The notes below the pieces were generated by a model. The model was given only the letters and a program-made list of their open reading frames with translations, ran no database searches and was not told where the DNA came from. DNA of 64,000 bases from Nematopogon swammerdamellus (taxonomy: Eukaryota > Arthropoda > Insecta > Lepidoptera > Adelidae), in contig OX336355.1 of the NCBI GenBank assembly GCA_946902875.1, forward strand, positions 7,461,347 through 7,525,346, in the 5' to 3' direction. Shown here piece after piece: positions 20,192 to 31,769 of this stretch (within the stretch, counting starts at the first letter, position 1; the number at the start of each line of letters is the position of its first letter). The position numbers and the translations under genes were made by a program.

Positions 20192-21332
20192 GTTGCTAGC
20201 TGCATACAACAGCGTGGCTACATCTCCGCTGTTCGTGTTCGGTCGAGCTGCTCTCATGGGCATGATGTCGCAAGGCAACTCGGCCAGCTGCCGCTACGCC
20301 TACCCTCAATGTCCTACCGACCCCGACCAGCTGCTCGACTACCTCAACAACCACAACGGAGGCTTCTTCAGATTCTTCAGTGGAGTTCCGGACGCCCAAC
20401 AATTCCAAGGACAAGTTGGGCAACCGAATCCGGGATTTCCACAGGGACTACAACAGTTTTACAACCATCTGGCTAATATCCCTTTGAACCAATATGATCA
20501 AGGAGGTTTAGTACCACAAAATCAGCACCCTCAAAATTATAACCATCTTGGGCTGGGTCCTTTGGCTGGGGTTGGAATTCCTTTAAACCAATACAACCAA
20601 GGCAATTACCCGTATAATCAAATTCAGTACCAAAACGTAAATGATAAACAAAGTTATGTCATCTATCAAGGCTCACACGGTCCAAAAGGCAACTATGGGA
20701 AAAAATATGGCTACGAAACAAACATATTTCGATTCAAGAACAATGATGAAGGAGATAAAAAGCAAAATAAAATCGAAAAGAGAATACAAAACTACCCCTC
20801 TTACAAGATTGCTAGTAGTGGAAACACAGAAAACGACGAATTGAATACTTTCTTTAGTAAATATTATAAAGAAGACGGTAATTCTTGGGCATTTCCAGAA
20901 CGAGATAATCAAATTACTAGGCCATTTAACATCAGGTCCAGTAAATATTTAAAATTCCCATTTAACTTTGAGCTCACAGCGAATAAGCCAACAAAACGTC
21001 TCGCCAAAGGATTTGTATTTCCCGAAAGTCAAAGTAATAGAAATTACATCGAATATTACAACTACCCTCCTTTAATAAAGCCAACTTTCCAGGACTTTCC
21101 TCTCAAAACAGGAACCGGAGACTTGAAGTTTGATGCTAGCAACCACGAATATGTTCAGTTTGGTTCAGGAGACCAACATTATAATTCAGGAGATCCAGAC
21201 TTTGGACAAGATGAGCAATATTACGTTGACGACGAAGATGGTGACGTAATTTATGTTCTCAAAGGTGATGGAGACCCGAATAATCCAGATATTATTAAAT
21301 TGAGACCAGGGCAAAAGTTTGTGCAGTCTTAA
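20192..21332 (+). CDS. Host gene terminal exon: second cysteine pair and Q/N-rich tail
   Basis: The first base completes Met202, then 379 codons run to TAA. It begins LLAAYNSVATSPLFVFGRAA, then SCRYAYPQCP (Cys235 and Cys242) and LLDYLNNHNGGFFRFF. After this the protein becomes low-complexity: NQYDQGG / NQYNQGN repeats with many Gln, Asn, Tyr, Pro and Gly (about residues 260-350), a basic Lys-rich stretch, then Tyr/Phe-Pro motifs and an acidic end (DEQYYVDDEDGDVIYVL). No membrane segment follows the signal peptide. Across exons 3-5 the pattern C-x5-CE ... C-x6-CP with 'YPQCP' resembles DM4/12 proteins; the long tail would be an unusual extension. The full product is about 581 residues, secreted, function unknown. 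A structural, cuticle or mucin-like role is only a guess from composition. Confidence 0.85.
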
Positions 21333-21396
21333 TATCTAATTACTATTTATATTTCATTGTAAAAATTTAGTATAGACTTTAAATATAATCATAGCT

Positions 21397-21402
21397 AATA
21401 AA
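21397..21402 (+). promoter_or_regulatory. Poly(A) signal AATAAA
   Basis: Located 65 bases after the stop codon of the host gene, at a suitable distance for its 3' end. A second AATAAA lies near 21566. Confidence 0.65.
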
Positions 21403-22103
21403 TTAATCTCGTATCTTCGGCCAAGGGTCAGTCTAGGGATACAGAGGGGGCCGTTATTCTGGGATCTGTTCCGGGGACAAGGTTCCTTGAGGAAATTTAA
21501 AACTTTTAAATTAGTTTTAATTTTACATATTAAGTTTTATTTATTGTAATTTTGTTTCCTTGGGAAAATAAATTAGCACGGTTAATGTATGATTTAATAA
21601 TTTATTGATTTAGTTTTGTACCATTGTTGATCATTAAATGAGTTTGACCGATACATTGACAATATATACATTACTTTTTTTTTTACTTAGTGTAAAACAT
21701 AGATAATTATTATGAAACAATTAAATATAAAAAAAAAATTGCATTATATTGCCACTAACACCCAAAAACACAATTTCAAGGTGTCCAATAAACGTAAAAG
21801 TTCAAATGGCGGGTGTGAAAAAGTTATGGTTGATCACATACATACATTCATATTTCATACAACCTCTATATACTCGTACTTCTCAACTGAACTTAAAGCA
21901 CCGCAGTCACAAAATGGCAGAGCAATTTGGTGAATGCTGCCGGTTGGAACTGTGAGAAAAGTAAAGAGTTCAAAAGAATAGAACTGTTATTGTATTACAT
22001 ACAATTTACTTCGTCTTCAACATAATATAATATGTAAATAAACACACAATTTGCATCAGAGTAGCGCTTCTAACACGAGTGTTAATGATTTCTTAATAAG
22101 CCC
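21403..22103. other. Intergenic, AT-rich
   Basis: No recognised feature. Confidence 0.4.
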
Positions 22104-22400
22104 ATCACATCTTGATGAACTAGGTGCCATGGCAGTGCTTTCCTCTGTATAAAAATAAACGATCATATAATCAGAAAGCGTTCGGTAATGCACCCGACGC
22201 GCCAATTGGTTAAAATCTGTGAGTATTTGTGAGAGTTACGCCTGTAGCCTCTTTGGACGGAAAACGCCAACCATTTTCATAGCCGTTTCTACCGACCTTC
22301 ATCAGTGCGGTGGTGAGAATCCAGATATCACCACCTAGTAAAGTAAGGGAAGGAGACGGAATCCTAACCGCGATCAGCGGCGTACCGAAGCTGACCGGGC
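22104..22400 (-). mobile_element. Old, degraded SINE A
   Basis: 'gatgaactaggtgccatggc', 'ggacggaaaacgcc', 'atagccgtttctaccgacc' and 'cagtgcggtgg' are in the right order, with an insertion at about 22155-22240. It is clearly older than most copies. Confidence 0.6.
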
Positions 22401-22849
22401 GATATTGTCTACTTCATCTTTGTGCACACAATTTATTCGACTTTCATCTGCTCAACGAGTCGATACCCCATCTCTCCTTTTAAATTATTTGTGTTCCCAG
22501 ATAAGCCAAGGTTATTTCCCATAACATACGTAGCTCACACATAATGTGGCATATAATTAAATACTTGGGCCCCGAATATTCCAGCAGTGCCCGTGTTAAT
22601 CTTGCCTCTACATGGCAAATGTCACTCGCCCAAGAGAAACTGCATGCTTTCTCGGAAATACACAATCGCAGCCTGCTTTAATGGTTCTGCCCTCAGATTT
22701 TTGCGCTCCATGTTGACCGGGAGAATAATCTCGTACAAGAGATATTATAGGTATATAGGTTTTCAATTGGGACCGGGTATATCTGAATTGAAATAAAAAC
22801 ATAGTGATTGTTTGAAATTAGATTATGTTTTCTTTTTTTTTAAGGCTTA
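22401..22849. other. Intergenic, nothing recognised
   Basis: AT-rich sequence without motif; overlapping short frames on both strands look random. Confidence 0.4.
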
Positions 22850-23930
22850 CTATTCGGCATTATTTGTGGAATACCATATCCTTCCAATGACCTCCTCGTC
22901 TTCGTATGGTGGTAGCGTGATGGATGAACGAGAGGCCCAATTTCCATCACTTTTTGACATATTGGCACGTCTATCCTATTGATAACAAGTGTTATGTTAA
23001 TATTTAAGTCTTCAATCTTCGATCATTCTTCAACAGTTTGTGACCTGTTCGCATACAATAATGATTTCACTTAGCTCTTTCACATAACTCCACAAAAAAT
23101 AATCAAGAGGCGTTAAATCACATAGGATGGTCTCCCGACCATCCTCCTCGACTGCACCGTCCTGTTGAAATCAGATCTATCAGATCAATTTCTTCCAATT
23201 TCGGCTAAACAAAATTCCGAATCACGTACCGGCAACAATCACCATTCACAGTTATTACGGCACCCGCCTCATTCTCAAGAAAATAAGAACCAATAATGGC
23301 CCCAGCCCGAAATGCGCACCAGACCGTCACACTTTTAGAATACAACAGCCCTTCATAAGCCTTTCATGAATATCTTGAGGATTTTCATTTGCCCAAATCC
23401 GACAATTTTGTTTATTTACAAAGTTGTTCAGCAAAAATGAGCTTCATCGCTAAAGATTATTTTCTGCGAAAAATTTGGGTTTACATGAAGTTGCTGTAAA
23501 GCCAATTAGCGAATGACCTTTTGTTATTGCGTCAGCTGAATTTTGTAAAAGTGTAGACCCAAGTCTTTTCGCAAAATTCGCCAAGTTGAAGCCTGAGAAA
23601 AGCCGACTTGTTGAGAACGTCGTGGAATTGATAAGTCCGAAGTTCCAGCCACCGATTCGATATTCTCGGAGTTTCACACATTTCGACGACAACACGGTTA
23701 GGAGGTGGATGATCTGTCACCGAGCCAAGGCTTTCAAATTGTTTCACTATGTGACGGATAGTATCAGCCTTATCATGTTGACCGTAAGTTTCTCGTAACG
23801 CACGAAACGTTTGACGAATTGAACTACCGTTTTGATAATAAAAATCAACTATTTCAGCGCGCTGTTCAACTGTATAGCGACTCCAAATCATCTTCACAAA
23901 TGCCGAACATTTACTAGCTCATCCACAGCT
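22850..23930 (-). pseudogene. Degraded mariner-family transposase
   Basis: The minus strand starts near 23897 with MIWSRYTVEQRAEIVDFYYQ, NGSSIRQTFRALRETYG, TIRHIVKQFESLGSVTDH: the paired helix-turn-helix N-terminus of Tc1/mariner transposases. Further on it gives LLNNFVNKQNCRIWANENPQ, an expected 'FSDEAHF' block that is destroyed by a stop, and a C-terminal GNWASR-like piece near 22930. Frameshifts, stops and an internal deletion between the catalytic blocks make it dead. Its intact relatives are about 340-350 residues. The protein ends at about 22900. Confidence 0.85.
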
Positions 23931-24063
23931 AATCTGTCAAAAATTTCGCGGTAATAAAAAATCAACATGGCCGCCATCAGCTGTCAAAGCTACCCTGTCC
24001 CTATTCACGATTTGAAACACCCGTGACTTAAATTTGCAAAATAAACATTGTAGACTTCTTAAG

Positions 24064-24064
<1 letters not shown>

Positions 24065-24094
<30 letters not shown>

Positions 24095-24554
24095 GAACCT
24101 GACACGGTTGGCTACATCACCTACAACATCCGTGATGTCAGCCCATAACACAGGGTGAACTAGGTGCCATGCCAGTGCTTCCCTTCATTTCATGTCGGCT
24201 ACACTAAACTGGACGGAAAACACGAACTATTTACGTAGCCGTTTCGACCGACGTTTCGTTCAGTGCGGTGGTACCAACCCGGCCGGGATAAACCCTACCA
24301 CCGAGTAAGGTAAGAAGGGAAGGGACCTACAGTTTAACGTGGAATCCGAACCACGGTCAGCCTCCAACGGTCAAGCGGTCACCCATCCAAACACTGACCG
24401 CGCTCAGCGTTGCTTAATAACAGTTGACTAACCAACCGCGCCACTGAGCTACCGAGGCTGACGAATTTTCTTATCCCTTAGTCGACTTTTACGACATGCG
24501 ACGGGGAGAGATGCAGTGGGGCTATTCTTTTTAAGTACCGACCCCACACGGTAC
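24065..24554 (-). mobile_element. Modular SINE A, most complete copy (all three modules)
   Basis: From the minus-strand 5' end: the module 'ccgtgtggggtcggtactta' to 'actaagggataag' (24554-24467), then the tRNA A box 'cggtagctcagtggcgcgg', the 5S-like boxes, the body and a poly(A) of about 26. It shows the full order of parts. Confidence 0.85.
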
Positions 24555-25091
24555 AATTTCTTCTTAATATCATAATAATACAAGTTCTTAATATCTTTAC
24601 ATTGTTCATGTGCCACGGATCTGAATAGAGGATTTGAGTAGGTTAGATGGGAAAAGGAGGCGTGGTCGATACGCCGATAATCAAGTGCAGGTTTCCTTAT
24701 TAATTTCATATTCATACTAGGCGCAAGATCGCATACATGACTCAGTGCAGACGACTCCAGCCGCAGTAGAAACCTATCTGATTAGACTGCTTTTATCATA
24801 CTACGGACTAAAATGTCGTTACTACAAGTTAAATAGTCGGCCTTTCCAGTCGTCAGTTTTCACATGCTCGTCAGTTTTCAACTCGGAAGTTTTTGGAGGG
24901 CATACCTGAAAATTCGTACGATTTCAACCGAGCAAAAATAGTTAGATAGTGCCATCGACACGGCTATTGGTTGAAATCGGCGCGTTTTTGCGTGAGATAG
25001 CGTGTCGGAGTTGTTTCCGGCAGACCCGCTTCTCCTCCTGGTTCGTGTTGGACGACCCTTTCCGACCTTATTGCTCACATTAGCTCCATAA
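24555..25091. other. Intergenic spacer
   Basis: No recognised feature. Confidence 0.4.
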
Positions 25092-25476
25092 TTTTTTTTT
25101 ATGGCAACTGACACGGTTGGCTACATCACCTACAACATCCGTGATGTCAGCCCATAACACCGGGTGTACTAGGTGCCATATCAGTGATTCCCTTCGGTCG
25201 TGCCGGCTACACTGAACTGGACGGAAAACACAAACTATTTACATAGCCGTTTCGACAGACGTTTCATTCAGTGCGGTGGTAACAACCCGGGCGGGTTGAA
25301 CCCTACCACCTAGTAAGGTAAGAAGGGAAAGGACCTACAGTTTTAAGTGGAATCCGAACCACGGTCAGCCTCCAACGGTCGAGCGGTCACCCATCCAAGT
25401 ACTGACCGCGCCCACCGTTGCTTAACCATCAATAGCGACAGTCGACTGTCTGCACCACTAAGCTATCGAGGCTGAC
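25092..25476 (-). mobile_element. Modular SINE A, full length without outer module
   Basis: Head ('gtcagcctcgatagcttag', 'acgctgggcgcggtcagtac' region), body and tail are intact; the outer 'ggggccggtactt' module is absent. Confidence 0.8.
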
Positions 25477-25924
25477 ATAATATATATAATATATAAATAT
25501 ATTTGTTGTTGTTGTATACACAACAAAAATATATTTATGGAGCTAATATATTTCTTAATACATTTCGTTAGGCGTATATTCTAAACAGGCGAAAACAGAT
25601 AGGTAATCACCGCGGTGTTACGTCAATTCTATCAATTTCAGCACTCATTCCTAATCTCTATCGTTCGCGTGATCGGTCATTCTCAAATTTTAAACTGTTC
25701 CATTTCCTCCGTTAGACATAAAGAGCTTCTCCGAAATTATCGCGATAAAACGCGATAGACCTCCGATGATAGTCTGTGGCCGGTTTCGTCACGACGACGC
25801 CGACGACCGACGACGGCGCGGCGGCGCGTGGTGCGAGGTGCGACTGGTGCGACTCAAGGTTGATCGCCGCCGTGCGGGGGTGGACTGGCACCATAGAACA
25901 TCTAATAGAAGAACAGAATAGCGA
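25477..25924. other. Intergenic, with a GC-rich patch
   Basis: 25785-25880 is CG-rich ('cgacgacgccgacgaccgac'). No coding evidence. Confidence 0.35.
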
Positions 25925-26205
25925 TTAGGTTCTCTTTTGTAGGGTTCCGTATCCGTCGTACGGGACCCTATTACTAAGCCTACGCCTACGATATAACAAC
26001 TAATAATAAAAATAAGAAAAAGTAAAAAAATCACCGGAGTCCCCATATAAGAAACTAAAAAGTGTATGCGCACCATCTACCGAAAAGAGTATGAAGCATT
26101 TCACATTTCCACTCACGCCATAGTTGGCGTGAGTGGCGTTGACAATGCCATGGCGATACAGAACCAATACAAGTGCGAGTTTGACTCGCACTTGGCCGGT
26201 TTTTT
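25925..26205 (-). repeat. Repeat L
   Basis: Starts on + 'ttgtagggttccgtatccg' and ends 'gactcgcacttggccggttt'. The (TCTG)n segment is deleted relative to other copies. Confidence 0.65.
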
Positions 26206-26810
26206 ATAGAAAGCGCGACATGTGGCGCCGAGCCACCCGTAAGGTGTCTACGACACCGAATCTCCTTACTTTGATCTTAACGTAATAAAGTATATTATTA
26301 TCCATTACTGGTGTTGACATTAACAGCGCTAATGTGTAATTTTTTATAAGGTTGACTGAAAGAAATTGCATTCAGGAATAAATTCTATTTTTTATAGAAA
26401 AATTCACACGAACAGTAAGTTAATAGTATAAGTACGAGTACTATAAGTAAAAGTAAGCAGATACGGAACCCTAAAAATTCATACTACATCCCAGGGCATA
26501 TATTCTCGGAAATATTTCAGGAGAGTCTTAGTCGCTGAGACTATTCTGACGCAAAGATGTCAAACTTGTCTCAGCGACTGAAACTCTCCTGAATATATCC
26601 GCGAATAGACCCGCTGCCATCGTGGCTGGCTCCAAATCTTAAAATGAATACAGCTACGGAAACCTCAAGATTAATAAAAATACTCCTTAAAAATAATACG
26701 ATCCGGCTTAATTTTACCTTTTCACCCGCGTACGACAGAATGTCCATATGGGCGTCGTTAGACACCTTATGTGTGTCAAGGCGCCAAATGTCGCGTTTCC
26801 TATAAAAAAA
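26206..26810. repeat. Tail T fragments flanking a 26-bp-arm hairpin
   Basis: 26206-26250 is an inverted tail T piece ('agcgcgacatgtggcgccga'). 26499-26610 folds on itself through 'ttcaggagagtcttagtcgc' and its complement. 26728-26808 is a + tail T piece ('gcgtacgacagaatgtccat' to 'ctataaaaaaaa'). Confidence 0.55.
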
Positions 26811-27146
26811 AATATATAATGCCTTTTCCACAAACTTAGATGTATGTTTCTTCATACCGTGGTACACACCCACGTGCTAGGCCGTGGTCGTTCGGCGAGC
26901 CAGGTGAATTGCAGTCAGATCTAATTGTAAACTCATTTGAGAAAACGCGTGTGGCATTTTCTCCAAAACAATCTCTATTTACTCCGCCTGGAGTACGGCA
27001 GCACTAGCTAGAGCATTGAACTCATTCGCCAGTATATATTTTTTTTATAAGTTATAGGATCAAGGAAAATCCAAAAATTCTTAAATTGAACACCACCGTC
27101 AACACAGACGTCCATTGCGCGGCTTTCACAACGGATATATATAAAA
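26811..27146. other. Intergenic spacer
   Basis: Nothing recognised. Confidence 0.4.
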
Positions 27147-27455
27147 AACCGGCCAAGTGCGAGTCGAACTCGCGCACCGAGGGTTCCGTATCGCCATGTC
27201 ATGCTCAGCGCTACTTCATACAGTTTTCGGTAGATGGCGCGCATACACTTTTTAGTTTCTTGTATGGGGACCCCCGTGAATTTTTTACTTTTTCTTATTT
27301 TTATTATTTGTTGTTATATCGGGCATAATAAAACATATTCTATTAAAATTTCAACGGGCTACCTATTACGGTTCAAGGGATACAGCCTTCTGACAGACAG
27401 ACAGACGGCGTAGGCTTAGTAATAGGGTCCCGTACGACGGATACGGAACCCTAAA
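27147..27455 (+). repeat. Repeat L, complete
   Basis: From 'aaccggccaagtgcgagtcg' to 'ggatacggaaccctaaaaag', with 'gacagacagacagacggcg'. It is a good reference copy for both ends. Confidence 0.7.
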
Positions 27456-27474
27456 AAGCCCAAAACATACTGGA

Positions 27475-27540
27475 AGTAAGATGGCTGCATTACAGCCTCG
27501 GCTGTGTTCTCCTCTTCCTCATAATCGACAACACCAAGAG
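27475..27540 (+). mobile_element. SINE B fragment
   Basis: 'ggaagtaagatggctgcatt' and 'cagcctcggctgtgttctcc' match the body of SINE B. Confidence 0.6.
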
Positions 27541-28182
27541 TGACGAGCCAAAGATGGCTCGTTGGATGGCCAGAGGCGGACTTTCCTTAAGGCCGACTAG
27601 GCCCGGGCCTAGGGCGGCCAGATATTAGGTGCGGCCAATCTGTACCTGATGCTGGAAGCAGTGAGCGCAGGTACAGAATAGACAGGGTGCCGGCCGGAGC
27701 AAGTGCGTGCGACGTGCGGGAGTGGTGAGCGCGGCGGAGGAGACGACGCACTATTTACGCGGACAAAATAATTTAGCTGTGACGATAAGGTCAATATTGC
27801 CGCAAAACATATAAAAAATACTTTAGCTATTATGTAAAATAAACCGAGAAATATTATATTTCTGGCAGGTTGAACCGAACGCAATACTGATTTTCGTACA
27901 ACTTCATATTTGAATCTATGCTGTAAACTTGAAAGGGGCGGCTGCATTGAATTGGGGCGGCTGGTTCTAAACGGCCTAGGGCGGCTAAGGCTGCTAGTCC
28001 GCCTCTGTGGATGGCACAAAGATGTGACGTTATTTATAGATACTCATTTCACCACTTTAGAAAGGGACAACATGCATTTTGACAATCAGTAGACCACCCT
28101 GATTCTAACGATACCACTTGTCGTTATAAACCTTTTCAGTCCTACGAAAATCGTAAATAAGCTAGTTTCCATGAATTAGCCT
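27541..28182. other. Intergenic with short inverted gene-poor unit
   Basis: 27580-27640 ('cctagggcggccagat') and 27950-28010 ('ggcctagggcggctaaggc') share an inverted 'ggc(gg)actagg...gcggcc' theme, suggesting ends of a roughly 430-bp TIR element. Not resolved further. Confidence 0.3.
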
Positions 28183-28308
28183 CTACTATCTGGTATAACT
28201 AGCAATTCTATAAGGAAGTCTCCAGTATGGCACCTACCTTCTCGGTGGTGATATTTGCTAGTCGGAGCATGCGCTTTGGCCCCTCTGTCTATGATACCGA
28301 ATTACATA
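28183..28308 (+). mobile_element. SINE B 3' fragment
   Basis: 'agtctccagtatggcaccta', 'gctagtcggagcatgcgc' and 'gataccgaattacataaa' form the 3' third and tail. Confidence 0.65.
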
Positions 28309-28554
28309 AATACAACAATTGTTCTGGTGAAAAACGCCATGTAAATCTGTTTAAAAATTACTTCGCATATAAGCATCAAGTTCTCGAGGTATGCACAGAC
28401 ATATTATTATGTGCATACACACAGACGGCAGACGATACATTTTATAATAATTAATTGGTAATTACTAGAAATAAAATACAAAGAATAGTGATCCATAGCA
28501 TAGTTTAAACAGACTTTGGTCCTATATAATGTTTTTTTTTATGTAAACCAGCAT
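28309..28554. other. Intergenic spacer
   Basis: Nothing recognised. Confidence 0.4.
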
Positions 28555-28920
28555 GGATGGATGTGCCGAGAGACCAATGGTGCAGTCGACAGAGCCAAAA
28601 TCACCTCTCCTCGCGAAACCACGCTCAGTTAGATGCCATGCCAGCGAATTTGCAGGCTGTTGCTAGGCTGTCTAGCACGTTAATACGACGCTTGAAGACA
28701 CCCAGGTTAAAGTATTCAGGAAATACACTCGCCGGAAGACAGTTCCACACTCTAGCGGTGCGACAAAGAAACGATTTTGAGAACCAATGCGTTCTCAAAA
28801 GCCCAATGTCAACAACAAAAGGGTGCTGAGTGTCTCTGCGACGAGTCATGCGGAGATAGGACGGGTGGCAGGGAATAAGGGATGCTAGTTCCACAGAGCA
28901 GCGTCCTCGTTTGTCCAACG
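28555..28920 (-). pseudogene. Non-LTR retroelement C-terminus (Jockey-like)
   Basis: The minus strand encodes SLIPCHPSYLRMTRRRDTQH, PFVVDIG, FSKSFLCRTARVWNCLPAS and VFPEYFNLGVFKRRIN, the usual end of Jockey-type polymerases ('hpF.v ... SFlpRtarlWNsLPasvFp ... FKrrv'). It is 5'-truncated. The downstream part is the sequence found in both arms of the palindrome at 13989-14347. Confidence 0.75.
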
Positions 28921-29177
28921 AATGTACTCTGTGCTGTGGTCTCCTTTTACTATGTCCATAGAGACAATCGTTATCAGGAGTTCATGACAATGATATTAGC
29001 GCAGGCAGAGTTGCTCAACCCGCGACCAACCAACAACTTGCCACCGGTCGACGCCGAACAAACAGCGCACGCGCGTCTCAAGGTCCCGTTGACACTTTGG
29101 GTGAGCGGTGGGTGAGCTTAGAGTAGTGGTAAAGTAGTCATGCGTTGAATCAATTAATAGAAGGTGTCTCAATTATT
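28921..29177. other. Intergenic spacer
   Basis: Nothing recognised. Confidence 0.35.
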
Positions 29178-29340
29178 GAAGAGGTGCCATATGGGTTATT
29201 GAAGAAAAGGTGCCATACCGGAGACTCTTTTGACTAGCTGGCTATACTACAGGAGAACACAGCCGTAGCTGCTATGCGCCATCTTACGTTCAGTACGGTG
29301 TTAGTAAGCCGGTTGGCTACAATTTGAGTCTACCAGGACG
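29178..29340 (-). mobile_element. SINE B fragment, diverged
   Basis: 'ggtgccataccggagact', 'ggagaacacagccgtagctg' and 'ggctacaatttgagtctacc' in SINE B order on the minus strand. Confidence 0.6.
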
Positions 29341-29765
29341 AACTACTCAGAAGTGATGGAAGTTGGGGGAAATTATAGTCATATTTGCTATTAAGTCCAA
29401 CTTTGTCGCCAGCGGAGCCTCTGTCAGAGTTATAGTATAAGGTATATGATAAGTGATAAGACTGGGAATTATAAAATCAAATTTTATACGATAAATTTTA
29501 TTGAATAACTTCCGATATTCCCGCTCTGCAATTGACATATCGAGTGCCGTAGAGAATAGAGCCAAAAGAAATGGAACGTGATTGGTCACATTCTCCGCGG
29601 AACAGAAAGTGACTTGGCCAAGTTTGCACTGGACTGGTCTCGACTGGAATCCCACCGCTGTTCAATGAAACGTGATTTGTCAGTCGCCTGAACCCTGAAC
29701 GAGTTTATGGATTCGTTCATGGATGTAACACTCAAGAGGGATATGACTCCCTTCTTATATTACTA
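29341..29765. other. Intergenic spacer
   Basis: Nothing recognised. Confidence 0.4.
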
Positions 29766-29986
29766 GGGGGTTTAACCCGCCCGGGTTGGTACCACCGCAC
29801 TGAATGAAAGATCGGTCGAAACGGCTATGTAAATAGTTTGTGTTTTCCGTCCAGTTGAGTGTAGCCGGCACGACCGAAGGGAAGCACTGACGTGGCACCA
29901 AGTTCACCCGGTGTTATGGGCTGACATCACGGATGTTGTAGGTGATGTAGCCAAACGTGTCAGTTTCCATAAAAAAAAAAAAAAAA
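29766..29986 (+). mobile_element. Modular SINE A, 5'-truncated
   Basis: Starts at 'ggtttaacccgcccgggttg' and ends 'gtgtcagtttccat' plus poly(A). Confidence 0.8.
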
Positions 29987-30369
29987 GGGAGCACAAATGT
30001 TTCGAGGAGGTGAAAAGGTGGCATTTTGCCTTTGGTCACCGTGACCAAAGAAAGAGTAGGTGGTAGGTCTTAACCCGCCCGGAAAATCGCGCCGGTAAGT
30101 TGATTTAATTATTATAACATAAATAATATTGAATATAGATAATAACGTAAAATTGTAATCAAAACATACAATTAATTCAATTAATTGTCTTGGGAATTTC
30201 AAGGGAGATGGGAAAGGTCGGATGGCATGAGCATTCTACCGTCGGTGGAAGCATAGGAATACTCTCGCTCCCCCGAGTCACATGGGTGGCTCGTGCAAGG
30301 AGGCTGGCTTCGCTGCAGCGAAGGCCCAAACAAATAAACACTAGAAATGCCTGAATTGTACTACAAATT
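29987..30369. other. Intergenic spacer
   Basis: Contains an isolated SINE-like 'gtaggtggtaggtcttaacc' at 30057. Nothing else. Confidence 0.4.
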
Positions 30370-30580
30370 ATGATTTTGTGGCCTTCGCGGTAGAGACGCT
30401 TGGAGCATGCAACTCGGATGCCGTCAGTTTTTCAAAGCAAATAGAAAAACATTTTATTGAGGCATCCGGAGACCGTCGTCATGGGGCCGGGACGTACTTC
30501 AATCAGCGAATTAGCATTGCCATTCAGCAACGCTGCGTCCGTCATGAGGACCATGCCGTTGATCCCCATGATGGATGAAT
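30370..30580 (+). pseudogene. RLE-like domain C-terminal relic
   Basis: Encodes FVAFAVETLGACNSDAVSFS, ASGDRRHGAGTYFNQRISIA and IQQ, the same family as the ORFs at 13087 and 44926 ('FVAFAVETLG ... QRvSLAIQRGNAAS'), with frame damage after IAIQQ. It is flanked by unrelated DNA, so it is an independent insertion. Confidence 0.65.
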
Positions 30581-30623
30581 ATTTTTGTAAATTTTGTTAT
30601 TGGTTAATTTTCTTTACATATTA

Positions 30624-30960
30624 TTTTTTAACCGACTTCAAAAAAAGGAGGATATCAATTTGACCCGTATGTATGTAATATCGCTGGAATTGCACAATAT
30701 TCGTACTAATTAGGCTATGTGGGCTTCTAAACAGGTGTGCCAAATTTCATAAGTGTATGGAAACTAGAAATCAAATTGCCATAATTCTAAATTCTTTATT
30801 GGATTACGCATCTTCCAACTTAGGGAATAGTGCAAGTTTCATCAAAATCGGTTCAGTAGTTTTCAGGATATCGACTGTTAAGTGTGTAAGGAGAACTTGA
30901 TGTGATGTATCTAACTAAAAAGAGTAAAATAAAAAAAAACAACTAGAACTTAAAAGTATT
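30624..30960 (+). repeat. Repeat M
   Basis: Starts 'tttaaccgacttcaaaaaaa' and includes 'atcaaaatcggttcagtag'. It ends in A-rich DNA near 30955. Confidence 0.6.
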
Positions 30961-31457
30961 AATTAATAATATTTCTATTCATATTCGGACCCTTGAGTTA
31001 AAGGTGGTGCACACCTGAAAATTTATAGATGGACCCCTCTCTCATTCTTAACTTTTTATGAGGGGTGTCCCATGGTACTATTAATTTAATCTATTAATAC
31101 AAATTATCTTATGTACTTTCATACACATAAAAAATATATTTAAATAAAACATTATAAGGAATTATCTTATCTTATTAATAAATGTATGTAACGTGTGACA
31201 CGAGTTGTCACATGTCGTTTCCAGGTATACTGGATATGATTATTATACGGTGTGTGTATATGCGTGTGTTATAGAAGCTGTGTTTCAATTCACTCCGTTC
31301 AATCATCGTCAAAGCGACAGAAATGCATGCACTTTACATAACAGTACAAAACCTACCTCTAGTTCTGGCTCTAACCATTGACAGTTATGCAAAGCGGGCC
31401 ACCACTCCATCGCACCGGGGCGGAGGCGATGCCAACCTACTCACTATCAAAATATTA
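30961..31457. other. Intergenic spacer
   Basis: Nothing recognised. Confidence 0.4.
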
Positions 31458-31715
31458 ATAACCGGCCAAGTGCGAGTCGGTCTCGCGCACCGAGTTTTCC
31501 GTACCACCACTTAATTGGTAAAAACCTTTGCACGGACCCAGGCCCTTCTTGAATGGGGGGTCTCCTTTGTTTTAACTTTTTGTTTTTTTTATTTCAACAA
31601 GCATCCTATTACGGTTTAAAAGATACAGTCCTTTATTACAGACAGACAGACGGACAGACGGAAAGACGGCGTAGGCTTAGTAATAGGCTTCCGTGTGGAT
31701 ACAAAAACATATAAA
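31458..31715 (+). repeat. Repeat L, shortened
   Basis: Starts 'taaccggccaagtgcgagtc'; includes 'acagacagacagacggacag' and 'aataggcttccgtgtgg'. Confidence 0.65.
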
Positions 31716-31769
31716 AAGAATAGGTACACTAAAGACATACATTGCGTATATACTTCGTACCCAATGTAC

